Assembly (NCBI GenBank): GCA_940671915.1 | Contig: CALNVZ010003432.1 | Span: forward strand, 5,144,253 to 5,208,252 | DNA: 64,000 nucleotides | Origin: Paracentrotus lividus | Lineage: Eukaryota; Echinodermata; Echinoidea; Camarodonta; Echinidae | Reading direction: 5' to 3' | Part shown: positions 22,978 to 33,944 of the stretch, piece after piece | How positions within the stretch are numbered: the stretch's first letter is position 1 | Layout: each line of letters begins with the position of its first letter | Notes under the pieces: generated by a model | What the model was told of the DNA's origin: nothing | The model's input: only the letters and a program-made list of their open reading frames with translations | Database searches by the model: none | Program-made: the position numbers and the translations under genes

Positions 22978-24129
22978 TACGTCATATATTAAAAAAAAAA
23001 ACACACATTCTAGCTTAGCGATTCAGCTGAAATAAAAGAAAAGACAAAAGACTCGACAATTCATACCATGGAACAAATTTCTGATTTACTGGTTATTCAA
23101 CATGTTCAAGGAGGATGGTTTTTAAAGTAAAAAAGCTTTGATAGAATATGCCTATATTCGTTCATTTTTTCCGGATGCTTTTTCATATTGCATGCATTCT
23201 GGATAGGCGGGCAGTACTAGACATGCTAGGGGTATCTCCGCAACAAAAACCAATTACCTGTGATGTTGCATTTTATGGTAGGCCTGTACTATGGAATTTT
23301 AATTAGCAAATATAACAATGGGCCTTACAAAATGGGACAATATTCACAAATTACTAGTGGCTTTTACAGGAACCACGGGTCATTGTGCTAGGCCAATGGA
23401 TTTATTTCACCAATTTAGTTACAAATCCCTTAAGGGCAATGGTCCATCTTTCATATGCTTAAGTAAAGTTTATATATTTTAAACAGAAGAAAATACCGAT
23501 TGAAAATCTCCATATACGATTGTTTGATCAATTATATTCACTGAGACTATTAATACCGAAAATTTTCATTTTGTTAAATTTACGTCTACATGTACAAATC
23601 AAGTTTACAAATTGTTTTTGTCAACGAAACTTTTAAAATTGTTTTAGCAAAATGTTTCAAGTAGTGTTTTTGACGTACGGAATTCAATTTCTATATTTAT
23701 TTCAATTACTTTCAGACTGGTAAGTTGCACGAAATAATACGCCACCGATAGTATTTAATGATATCACACCCCGTATCATACCTTTAAGCTTAGGAGTCAT
23801 AATTTTATGTTGGCTTTTGTTCGTAGTAACTGCTGTTTATTTCAACAATGGGTGTCAAAATGCTTCGATAAGCTAGCATATTAAGGCAAAAAAAAAAAAA
23901 AAAAAAAATCGAGCTACATTTATATTGTTATGTATGCGCTTTGATTTTTTTTAGAGGCTATATAAAAAAAAGAAAGAAAAAAAAAAAGAAATCGGATTTA
24001 TCAAAGAAATGCTTGTCATTGAAAGCAGATTTTGTTACAAGCGACAGATAGGAATATGATTGTGACAATAGTAATTGACTTAGTTCGTAAAGAATTCGGT
24101 AAATTATTCAAACTTTTATTCTTGGCAAT

Positions 24130-24130
<1 letters not shown>
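22978..24130. other. AT-rich stretch, nothing recognised
   Basis: Only A-rich homopolymers (about 23887-23908, 23966-23990) stand out. Confidence 0.45.
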
Positions 24131-24131
<1 letters not shown>

Positions 24132-24174
<43 letters not shown>

Positions 24175-24182
24175 AAGAAAGA
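24132..24182. repeat. (GA)n microsatellite
   Basis: A pure GA run followed by a few GAAA units. Confidence 0.93.
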
Positions 24183-24374
24183 GGAGGGATATAGGATCTT
24201 GATAATGTCATATATACGTTGAAGCTCTTAATCTTAGGACAACAATTATTCATAACTACTTTTAGTACGGTTCATGATTTAATAAATTTAAAGACGAAAG
24301 GAAAGTTTGTTGAATATCATCTTTATTGTTCATGAACCCAATGAAAGAATTCTCCTTAAAACTTCTATTTCACT

Positions 24375-24530
24375 AGATGAGAGGTTGAGACGTCGCGGAA
24401 ACGTCGCTGCGACTTGCTTACGGCTGGCAAATCTCAAAAATGTGCGATTTTCCCGCGACTCAGGAAACGTCGCAGCGATGTTGCGGCGACGTCTCCGCGA
24501 CTCTGGAGACTTGGAGTCGCGTACTCGTCT
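24375..24530. repeat. GC-rich repeat copy, GTCGCGGAGACGTC family
   Basis: GAGACGTCGCGGAAACGTCG, GAAACGTCGCAGCGATGTTG and CGGCGACGTCTCCGCGACTC follow one another in a short GC island within AT-rich DNA. The same words appear at 17130-17385 and 18885-19085. The Arg/Ala-rich frames on both strands come from this repeat. Confidence 0.6.
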
Positions 24531-25946
24531 CATGGCCAGTTGGATTTCAGCTTTAGGTTGCGTGTGAAGCTGTGGAATTTGTCTCACGTGCGTTTATTTC
24601 TCATTCTTGGTTGTTTACAAGAAACAACCCACCTTCATACCATGTTTATGATGGAGAAATCTGATAAGAAATAGACCTTGCTTGAAAATCAGGTCAAATT
24701 GACGGGAGACTGGCCCTTTATACGATGTAGTACACTCTTCATTCAAAGTGAAGGGTGAAATTTACCCAATTCCGGGTCTAAACGCAAATTCCAAGTCAAA
24801 TGATGCCATACCAGATAATGTTGATCATTGACCAGAATGGTGTATGGCCCACATACTCTGAAAAGAGTCAATTTGATCCTTCATATTTGCGGTTCAGGAG
24901 ATTAGTGGTGAAATAATGCTATCAAAAATATATACCTCAGTCTCTGTCTTTGCAGACTGAGTTACATTTTGGAAAGTGAATGTCAGAGATTACAAATATT
25001 GGGCTCAATTAAAGTTAATGTAATATATTTCAGAACTATTGTTCTAATGGTTCTTGTCCTTCGACAAACGTGAATGAATACATTATATTTGCCACGAATT
25101 TTTTGTTTAAAGGTACCTTTCTATCAATTGGAAATCGAGACTTGCAAATAAAGCCACAAGTATCATGTCCCAAACAATATAGTTTTTGTGAGCATGTTTA
25201 AATCATAACATTTGCATGCGGGAAAGCAGAATGATGACAGTACAGTCCTCTCATGTGTTCAAGATTATGTTCTTGATTCTTCATAATCATTTATATCTCG
25301 AAACTAAACGACCCCTGTTCTGCTTAAACATCGATGTTATGAAATACTTATCGGATATACACCACAATTGCGTTCATTTCAGAGATCTATCTATATAGAA
25401 TACAAAATATTAAAGGCCCTGTCTTGGAATTGGTTAAATATCTCAATAGTTCTGCGACCTGGAAGTGCGGCCACACGCGAGTAAAGATTAAGAATAATAT
25501 TAATACATGCCTATCATGATAACTATACCACTCACGACCGATTATCTGCCATCGTTATATCAGTTCTTATCCCTTAACGCAGAAACTTATCGCTGATAAA
25601 AAGCTAATTTGTTTTGCCTAACAGCAATACAAGCGTAAGAAAACGTTTTGTCAGACTTGCTTGATTTTCTGTGATGAAATAGCCAGACACCCTCAAATCG
25701 AAACGAGTCTTTAGATTGCATGTATAGAAATTACCAAACAAATTGAGAAAAATCAATAGAGTTGGCTTGTTCGCTTTCTAATGGTCAAGTCAGAAAAACA
25801 ATAATAGTAATCACGAATTATGTTTAAATACCCAAATACAACCTTTACACGTTTCCATACGCTTTGATCATGACACATTATTCTGAGGCATTGAGCGAAG
25901 TCTATTTAGAAAGGAAACCCAAAGGAACATATACATTTATATATAA
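24531..25946. other. Stretch without recognised features
   Basis: No recognisable exon, RNA gene or repeat array on either strand. Confidence 0.4.
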
Positions 25947-27586
25947 GGGGGCCGTCACACTGAGGTCGTTCTATAACGTTCTATAACGTTCTTGCCCGTT
26001 CTTTAAAAAATTGCTGAAGGGGCTTTGGTCGGGTTGGAACTTATAACTTTGAAAAATAATTTCTTGAATGCGATACTAGACAGTTCATAAATAGTTCTCG
26101 TTACGTCAATTCCGTCTTTACCGCGTCCGCAAAACGTTGTTATCCAGTCCAGACCGAGTAAACAGCTCGTTCACTCTATACCGTTCGTAGCACGTCCAAA
26201 CCGTCACTAAAGTGCCTATGCGCAGCATGATAAAAGTTAGGTTCCATGTTCGTAGTACGTCCTTCTCGTTCAGAGTAAGTCCTACCCGTTTAAGGAACGT
26301 TGTCACTACGTTTAATTTTAGAACTGGAAGCCAGTACGATTTTTTTTAACATGTTAAAAAAAAAATCGAAATGCCTTTCCATTCTCTCCGTTCGGGCCCG
26401 TTCGCAAAGTTCGTAAACAGATTGTAAACGGTCTGTAGGCCTACTAGATTCTAAAAGGTCTGTACTACGTTCAGTCCGTTTGTAAACAGATTGAGCCCGT
26501 TCAACAAGAACTACCAAGAACGCAGTGAGAACTAGCTCAGTGTGACGGGAATTATGACATGCCGTTCTTTTTAAAAATTGAAACGTATTGCTATCCAAGC
26601 CCGTGCTATAAAGTCCTGAGCAGATTGAAATAGGTCTCAAGTACGTCCACTCCGTGTGTACATAGATTAAGCCCGTTCTGCAATAATTTCAATAACATGG
26701 TAAGAAATTGTTCAGTGTGATAGTAGAATAAGCGAATAGATCAGCTATTTAATTGCCACACATTAATTGCTACAATTACAGAAATCTCACAACTTTTAGA
26801 ATAAATACCAAAAACGGCCATTGGTCCGAAAAAGAACGCGTACATTTGACCTAATTATTTCTGGATTAAGATGAACAACGTTCGTATACAGTCCTCAATA
26901 CCTCCATCACGTTTTTGCCTCGTCTGCAGTCCGTTTGTATCTAGTTAAAATCGGGTGAAAATGACCGTTTCCACGAAACAGAGCCCGTCTGAAACAATCC
27001 AAACCCGTCCCCAGTTAGTTTCAACCCGTTCTTAATCAGTTCCAACTCGTTTCCAATGCGTTTCGTCCCGACCTAACTAGTTTTGGGTCGTTTTTGATCC
27101 GTCAAAATCCGTTCTTACTCGTTCTTACGTCGACCAAACGGCCTCCAGAAATTTCATCTCGTTCTTACTGCGTCATTATCCGTGTCTAGAACGTGTTGAA
27201 CGCAAATGCGTGCCCGTTTCCCATAAAAACCCTAGCCCGTTTTTGCCAGACCTCATGCGTCTTCGTAACTTCAAGCTGATAATGAATATAAAATGCTCGT
27301 TTGTAAGACATCCTAGCACATCTTTAGAACGATTTAAGTGCGGCAATTTCGTTTGTAGTACGTCCATCTCGTTTCAGGTACGTTGCCACCCCGTTAAATT
27401 TTAGGACGAGATGGGCGCCCGATTTTTTTGAACACTTTTTTGAAAATCCGACCGAGCTAGTCCATGAAGTTCGTAAACAGATCGTAAGAAGTATTTACTA
27501 CGTCCACTCAGTTTACACACAGACTATGCCCGTTCGGCAAAATTTGCAAGGACGTAGTAGGAACGAGCTCAGTGTGACGGGGGTAT
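25947..27586. mobile_element. Cluster of MITE-like copies ending in CCGTCACACTGAG
   Basis: The left end CCGTCACACTGAGGTCGTTC (25952) and the right end GAACGAGCTCAGTGTGACGG (27561-27580) are inverted. Two further right-type ends lie at about 26532-26552 (AGCTCAGTGTGACGGG) and 26709-26722 (TTCAGTGTGATAG). TATAAG precedes the left G run and follows the right one, a possible 6-bp target duplication. The interior is full of short recurring words (CCGTTCTTACTCGTTC, TTCGTAAACAGATTGTAA, AGTACGTCCA) on both strands and has no coding frame of substance. I read it as two or three related palindromic elements, partly tandem, and not one intact transposon. Confidence 0.65.
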
Positions 27587-28550
27587 AAGAAACTGGCCAT
27601 ATAGGTATGGATAAAATGCGTTACTATGTTTATGAGCTCTATTTCTTCAATAATCTCGCATGTCAGGTGTGCCTGTTTTAAGGAACAACATATCATTCTG
27701 AGCACTTGTCTTAAATTTTGTTGAGATAAGATAAAAACATATGTATAGGGAAGAAGAAATTAGGCAGAACAATGTTTTCTAGCTAATATCACGCAGTTTT
27801 CATGGTCTTTAACCATGTATCTTGGATGGTATTTTGGTCATGTATCTCCTTGGGTTGTCACTTGAGACACGAGCTAGTGTAAATCCCTTGTAACTACACA
27901 ACCTTGCCGCAACATGATTGTCATCTGTCAATCTTTACCTAGGAAACCTGGAAATTTCAACGGATTCGCTTGATTCTGTTAGAAAGTTATTCTGCCATTA
28001 CCAGGACTGAACATTATTTGAACGTATGTTTTTTCATCCAAAACATTTTATCAAAAGAAACTGAATTGTTTTAGCGCACCCGATTAGTACATTATAAAAA
28101 ATTTGTTTTTAATAAAGAGGTCATTCCACACTCTGAAACAGTTGACAAATTTGTAGACTTTATTATATTAATTTTCATTCGGACTATGTATACTGTTATT
28201 GACAAAAAATAATGAGCAAACGACACAAGATACAGTTATCAGTAGTTCTTGGTTACCAGCTAGTGATGTCCGATGAGGATAGTACAGATAGTCGTACTGT
28301 TTTCTTTGATTTATAAAAGAAGAGAATACGAGTAAAAGGATCAATGCTGCCTTTCTCAGCCAATGGTAGAACTCAAGTATACGTGAATCTCACGGGAACC
28401 TTTGGTTATTGATGTTTACTTCATTGAATTTCAATTACTTTGAGATCAGCTTATCGTGTGTTCAGCCAAATCCCCCAACCACCCGCAAAGACTAATATTT
28501 GGCTGGAAGTCGTAAATATGCCATAATGCTAGCATTGTAGAAGGTAATAA
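27587..28550. other. Stretch without recognised features
   Basis: No support for exons or repeats. Confidence 0.4.
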
Positions 28551-28559
28551 TTCGACGCC

Positions 28560-29199
28560 TTTTGTTCCCATAATTGCTGTCTTTTCAACACTGTTTGTAC
28601 ATGAGCTGCTCGTTAAGAGCTTTTAAAGGAGATTGCTTTTCCAACTTTTACAGGAGTTGTCCGCTTCCGCTGACCATGTCTGTTCTGAAGAGTGGGTGTG
28701 TGTTCAACAATTAGTAACTCCTCGCGTTGGATTAATCGATTTGTCTTTGAAATCGGGTGTATCGATCTTGAAGGGGTGGGGGTACGGGGGCCATTCAAAG
28801 GGGGGGCAATCGTTGCCATCTGACACCAAACTTCTCTCTCTTCTGCATCGTCATTTCAATTATATTAAACGAAGGGAATACCATAACCAGTATCAGGCAG
28901 CATAGGGTTGTTGTCATCACAGCAGTTCTCCAGGGTCGTATAGACGAACACTTCGTGATCGCTCGTCCTCGATTTCGAATGGTGGTTCGCTTGTCTCTCT
29001 GTATTCCTCATACATATAAACCTCTTCCATGGTTTATACCTCGTTATCTTCAAAGTCGAGGTAAGATATGAACCATGTTTATTAGTGATCGTCAAAGGCA
29101 TGCTTGATAGCTTTCGCTAACTAGCTCTTCGATGGGAGTTACTGGGTCTGTGCGCCATGTCACCAAGGCATAGATCTTGCTTTGTAGCGCTTGAGCCTA
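28560..29199 (-). other. Coding-like, unassigned minus-strand sequence
   Basis: This segment is less AT-rich than its surroundings and several minus-strand stretches look protein-like. Examples are LQSKIYALVTWRTDPVTPI followed by EELVSESYQAC (about 29097-29196) and MEEVYMYEEYRETSEPPFEI followed by EDERSRSVRLYDPG (about 28920-29030). They lie in different frames with stops between, so they are either short exons or a decayed gene or element. A MITE at 29200-29515 abuts the upstream side. I cannot name a family. Confidence 0.25.
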
Positions 29200-29515
29200 C
29201 ACTGTAAAAAAATAATACAGCAAAGTGATGTCAGCAGAGTCGCCATACAAAAATGTAATTTGAAATAACAGTTTTGCTGTAAATGTCTCCTCTAATAATT
29301 AATGAAAGAGAAGAAAAGAAATCATTAGAGTTCTATAGCTGACATATTTGGTTAAAACGGAACAAAATAATGTGTTACTTTTGATGTATATTTTGTTCTC
29401 ACGTAATTATTTGCAGGAGAAATTTACAAAAAAACTGTTGTTTTAAATTACATTTTTTTATGGCGACTCTGCTGACAGCAGATATGCTGTAAAAATACAA
29501 ATATTTTTTACAGTG
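29200..29515. mobile_element. Palindromic MITE with CACTGTAAAAAA ends
   Basis: The left arm CACTGTAAAAAAATAATACA, then GTCAGCAGAGTCGCCATA and CAAAAATGTAATTT, is matched by the right arm reading inward CACTGTAAAAAATATTTGTA, then GTCAGCAGAGTCGCCATA and AAAAAATGTAATTT. The arms are about 80-90 bp, including an identical 18-base block. There is no coding sequence. The ends resemble those of the MITE at 8304-8672, so a shared transposase family is plausible. TA precedes the left end but not the right. Confidence 0.85.
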
Positions 29516-32103
29516 ACAGAGAAAGTCATCTCTGCAAAATAAAGCTCAACTATATAAATCTTAGAGGTGTTTTTTTTTAATATTATCTATAGCTTTTTAA
29601 ATATCAGTCTGCTTAAAGTAAATGGCTTTGATAACAATTTACCCTCATAACTTTACTTAACCTTTTAAACATGTTAAAGCTTTATTTTCCTCGAGAAATG
29701 TTATGCTTACGCCATAATCTGATCTTATTTCAAAGAAAGAAAAAAAAAACTTTTATTGTATCAACTTATTTCCTTTGTAATGAATATTCTTTATATGTTA
29801 TGGTATCAATGAGTGCATATTTTTAAATCTTAGGACAAGTAACTCAGTCGAAATACTCCGGGGGCAATTTTCCCGGGGGGGGGGGGTGTTCTGGGGTAAT
29901 AGTTGTATGGGGTGTATGGCTGTAGGGATAAACGATAATCAAAAGGTGGCGCCAGGCATGAAACTATTGGTACTGTAAAGAGAATGACATCGCTTTTATT
30001 TTCAAGGAGAGAATACTGTTATAATATTTTTAGATGTACATGATGTAAATAATTCATTAAGACAAAATTTGCATGTATTGATTTTTGTAAAAGGAATTTG
30101 TATGATATACAAATGCACATAAACATGATAAAAGCAAAATATGTCTTAACTTTGTACAAATATCATAGTCAAGAGATTTTGTCTATTATCTTTAATTATT
30201 ATTTTAACAATAAAATCGCTGCCTTTAAGTGATGAAAATAAAATATTAATGTGGATAACTAATTGATGTACGCAAATATCAGAATATACTGTGCCTTGAT
30301 CAGTTGATTTATGAGATTTACTTTTTGAAATGACCAGTCATGGTTTTCTGAAGTCGATGATTCCAATTCGGTAGCCCGATAATAGTATTCGTAAACAGCT
30401 CCTAAGTGAAGGAGGGCCTAGTAGACTTTATTCACACATAAAAAGTGTTTGCATTTACACACTAATACCTTGAAATAGGAGGGTTATTGCCTTAAAGGAT
30501 AATGCCATCACCAAAGGAGATTTCTTTTGCTATAGTTAGAACATAACAGCACTTCAGATTTAGGACATTTCAGCTTAATATAATATTTATAGAAATGAAA
30601 AGGGTATTTTGCAGTTTCCAGTTTCGTTAAAGAAGGATGTAAAAGTATGCTCTCTCGTTCTGAAATAGTGATGAGTGCTGTAAAAAAAAAATAAAAAAAA
30701 TAAATAAATAAAAAAAAAGAAGCAGGCAATAAGTCGAATAAGCAGATTAGAGGGATAAAAAGGGGAATAAAGTGTTTAAAAAAAAACGAAACAAAAACAA
30801 AACCGGAGAGATAGATGAAGGTACAAATTGGTAGAAGGAAGACGGTGACAGAAATAGAGAAAAGAGAAAGTGTTGAGATGATATGAGTGGAGAGATAAGA
30901 AGTTAGAATCTAAAATCCAACTTAAATTGGGTTTATTCTACTAGTCTGTGCTTAGTACGCAAAGCACGAGTAGATCTCCAGTTTGAGAACTAGTCAATAT
31001 TGACTGTTCAACAAGTCGGGTTTACTTAACTCTTGCTCTTACATTACAAGGTTAATTCATCCCTTTAAAGATGAAGGAGCCAGTGCTCTTAATTTCAATA
31101 AAACATACGTACAGACAGTTTAAAGCCACACCGCCAAAAATATTTGGTTTGTGTTTCTTTTTATCTTCCACATAGACCGTAATGGTCATGAATATCTTTT
31201 TTTCTCTCTCTAAATAATTCGACAGAGTAAAAACAAATTTGAAATCACTTTAATAGGTTGAAGGATGGGCATTACGTCCATGGGTGAAGATATTTTAATT
31301 GTATTATTTCGTCCCTGATTATACCCCCTCTTGTTATGTCACTATTAATTCGCGACACTTGATTTGAGTTTCGGCTCATCTAATCCAATTTTTTAAAACA
31401 AAGTTGAAACTTTGAAAATGATGTTGCTGTATAATGTTAACGATATATCGGGAAAGGCGTCTATAATATATTTTTGAATTAGCAAATTTTAATGTGAATT
31501 AAGATCACTAATGTCCCGATCAGACATGTAGAGAATACTGTTTGTCATTGCTTTGTTCCCATTTGACATGTTTGTAGACTTCAGAACATCATGGTACGGA
31601 AAATTGTTTGGTCCAAAAGGACAGGCGAACTTCTTCGGGCGTTAGACTACATTTATGAACCCAGTGCTGTCTCAGAACTCAGCGATATGAATGATTCTTG
31701 CAAAATATGCATTTAACATGTCTGCATGTAGTGAAAACAGTTGCAGACTTGCGAAAGCGCTTGCTATTTTTGGGCATGTCACTAAAATGTTATTTTAAAG
31801 CATTGAGTTGTTTAAAATATTCTAAAATTTTAGCTGAAGTGTGGAGACTATTTGGTTTGCTATCGAGGCTATATACCGATCGATAGATGGCGGCGTGCTA
31901 GATCGATCGATAAGTTAGACCTAAGATCATGGAATGCATGACTGCTGGTTATTATCCTGTCGTTTTATTGTCATGTTATTGTGGTCAGTTCCAATGTCCA
32001 TCTATCCACAGAGAAAGACAATCAATGAAACTTAGTTTGTTACGAGCTTATATAGTAGAAATACGTGTTGGAATATTAATTGTAATTTATTCGACCAAAA
32101 TAT
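29516..32103. other. AT-rich stretch, no gene recognised
   Basis: The stretch includes a G10 run near 29876 and A-rich low complexity at about 30680-30720. The frames at 30508-30729 and 31698-31886 show no known domain. Confidence 0.4.
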
Positions 32104-32107
32104 ATTA

Positions 32108-32838
32108 GGGCAATTCCATGATTAGTTTCGTTACATATTATGGTACAATGTTCGCTAAGGATGGCTTCTACGTGAAGATGCTTGGATATTATTTTCCAAT
32201 TATCGTAGTGTCAATACCTATGGACCAACCCTACTTCACATCATCAAAGAGAATCATGAGGCATATTTCAATAAGTAATAACAGGTACTTAAACTTTGGT
32301 TAGTTACGTTACCAAAAGTGGACATGGTTTTTGGGGGACTGACTTTGAACATAAAATTCCTCGAAACTACGTTCATCTAAAACAAACTGTGACATTCATG
32401 CTATTGCTGATGAGTTGGTAAGTCATGTGATATACTATATTTCATGAATAGCTCGATATTTTTCTGTAGAAACAACAAAAAATGGTTAGTTACGTTACAG
32501 TTAGTTACGTTACATTTTGTCCAGTGAACTTCTAGAGGTCATTTCACCCCTGGTAATCAATCAAATATCACAATAGCCTGTGAAATATGGAAATGTGTCC
32601 ATCCTTTCCCTTTTAGCGAATTTTTCAAGGAGAAATATTAAACGGATATTGTGTAAATTGCATTTTAGTGAAATTTATTGTCCCCAGTCTAACATGTACA
32701 ATTTTAATGATGGTTTGAGATCTTGAAGATATTAACGAAAATGACTTTTTTAAAAACTGAATATGAAAGACCTTAATAATTAACTTAGGAGACTGACTTC
32801 TTTTTTTGAAAATGTCCCCATAATTTATGGAATTGCCC
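32108..32838. mobile_element. MITE-like element with GGGCAATTCCAT termini
   Basis: The left terminus GGGCAATTCCAT and the right terminus ATGGAATTGCCC are perfect 12-bp inverted repeats, each flanked outside by ATTA (32104-32107 and 32839-32842), a possible 4-bp target duplication. Internally GTTAGTTACGTTAC occurs three times (about 32299, 32483, 32499). The 61- and 71-residue frames inside have no known domain. Confidence 0.65.
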
Positions 32839-32842
32839 ATTA

Positions 32843-33940
32843 CGTTCTGTTTTCATATAAACTATAAAAATTTGAAATGAAAAAGTTGAAGTAAAGTAAA
32901 CATTAGAATGTCTCATTTAAATCTTATATCTGGAAAAAATTGGCACGATTTACAATTGTCACATAATGTTCTACTCTGATATTATATAACATTAATATGT
33001 CATAACAATTCTCCTATTTACACCTGATTGGTTATATGAAATTAATAAGAAAATACTAGGTTAATCCTAATATTTTCTTTTGCATGACTGTGTTTTATCA
33101 ATATGTCGAATCTCTATATCTATAAATGTTCATATCTGACCGAAAATTGTTTTTAATTATCTTGTTTTAAGCACTCTGTCTTGAGCAAAAAAATAAAATA
33201 GAAGATAAGGTGTTAACAATTATGGCGAGATAACAAGCATGTTTTTCGGCATAATGTATATAGAAATTTACCTGTTACAGAAAATTATTAGATAGAATTT
33301 ATTAGACAGAATAAGTTTTCTCCATTAAATTTTTTTAGTACAAGGTCCTTCTTAAATGATACTTTAAGATCTTGGTAGATTTGTACAACTATTTTCTCGT
33401 CCGGATCTTATTGATTCTTAAAAGCTTGTTAATTGGCAAATACCTGCCAATTTTAACTGTTTGGTGCGATACATCTATCAACAATTATATTCCGAAAGGG
33501 AGTTAGCTTACTTCACTTTCGTTACAGCAAATTACTACGCTACTTTTTTTTTACACTGAACAGGGAATGTTAGACTTCGTCCTATAAACGGAAGCCCACT
33601 TTTCATAGGATACTTTTACGCTTTCTATTTACTTACACAGGTGTTTCTGTTATTCTGTGAATTTTTTTTTTGAAGGGGAAACTATTAACAAACCCGAACT
33701 AAACACTTTACTTCCACATTTTATTCATAACAATAATAACTCGCATATGAATATGAAAGACAAAATTACAAAAAAAAAAAAAGAGGAAATATTTGTGATT
33801 ACTTTCACTGTTAACGCTTTTGCAGACTGAAATCGGGCCAATTTATAACGGAACGTTTATAAGTTTGTTTGAATGCAATGTTTCCATAAAGTAACAACAT
33901 ATTAAATATGACTTATGTATACACTTTTCATGTATTGTTA
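32843..33940. other. AT-rich stretch, nothing recognised
   Basis: No support for exons or repeats apart from short homopolymers. Confidence 0.4.
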
Positions 33941-33944
33941 GAAT

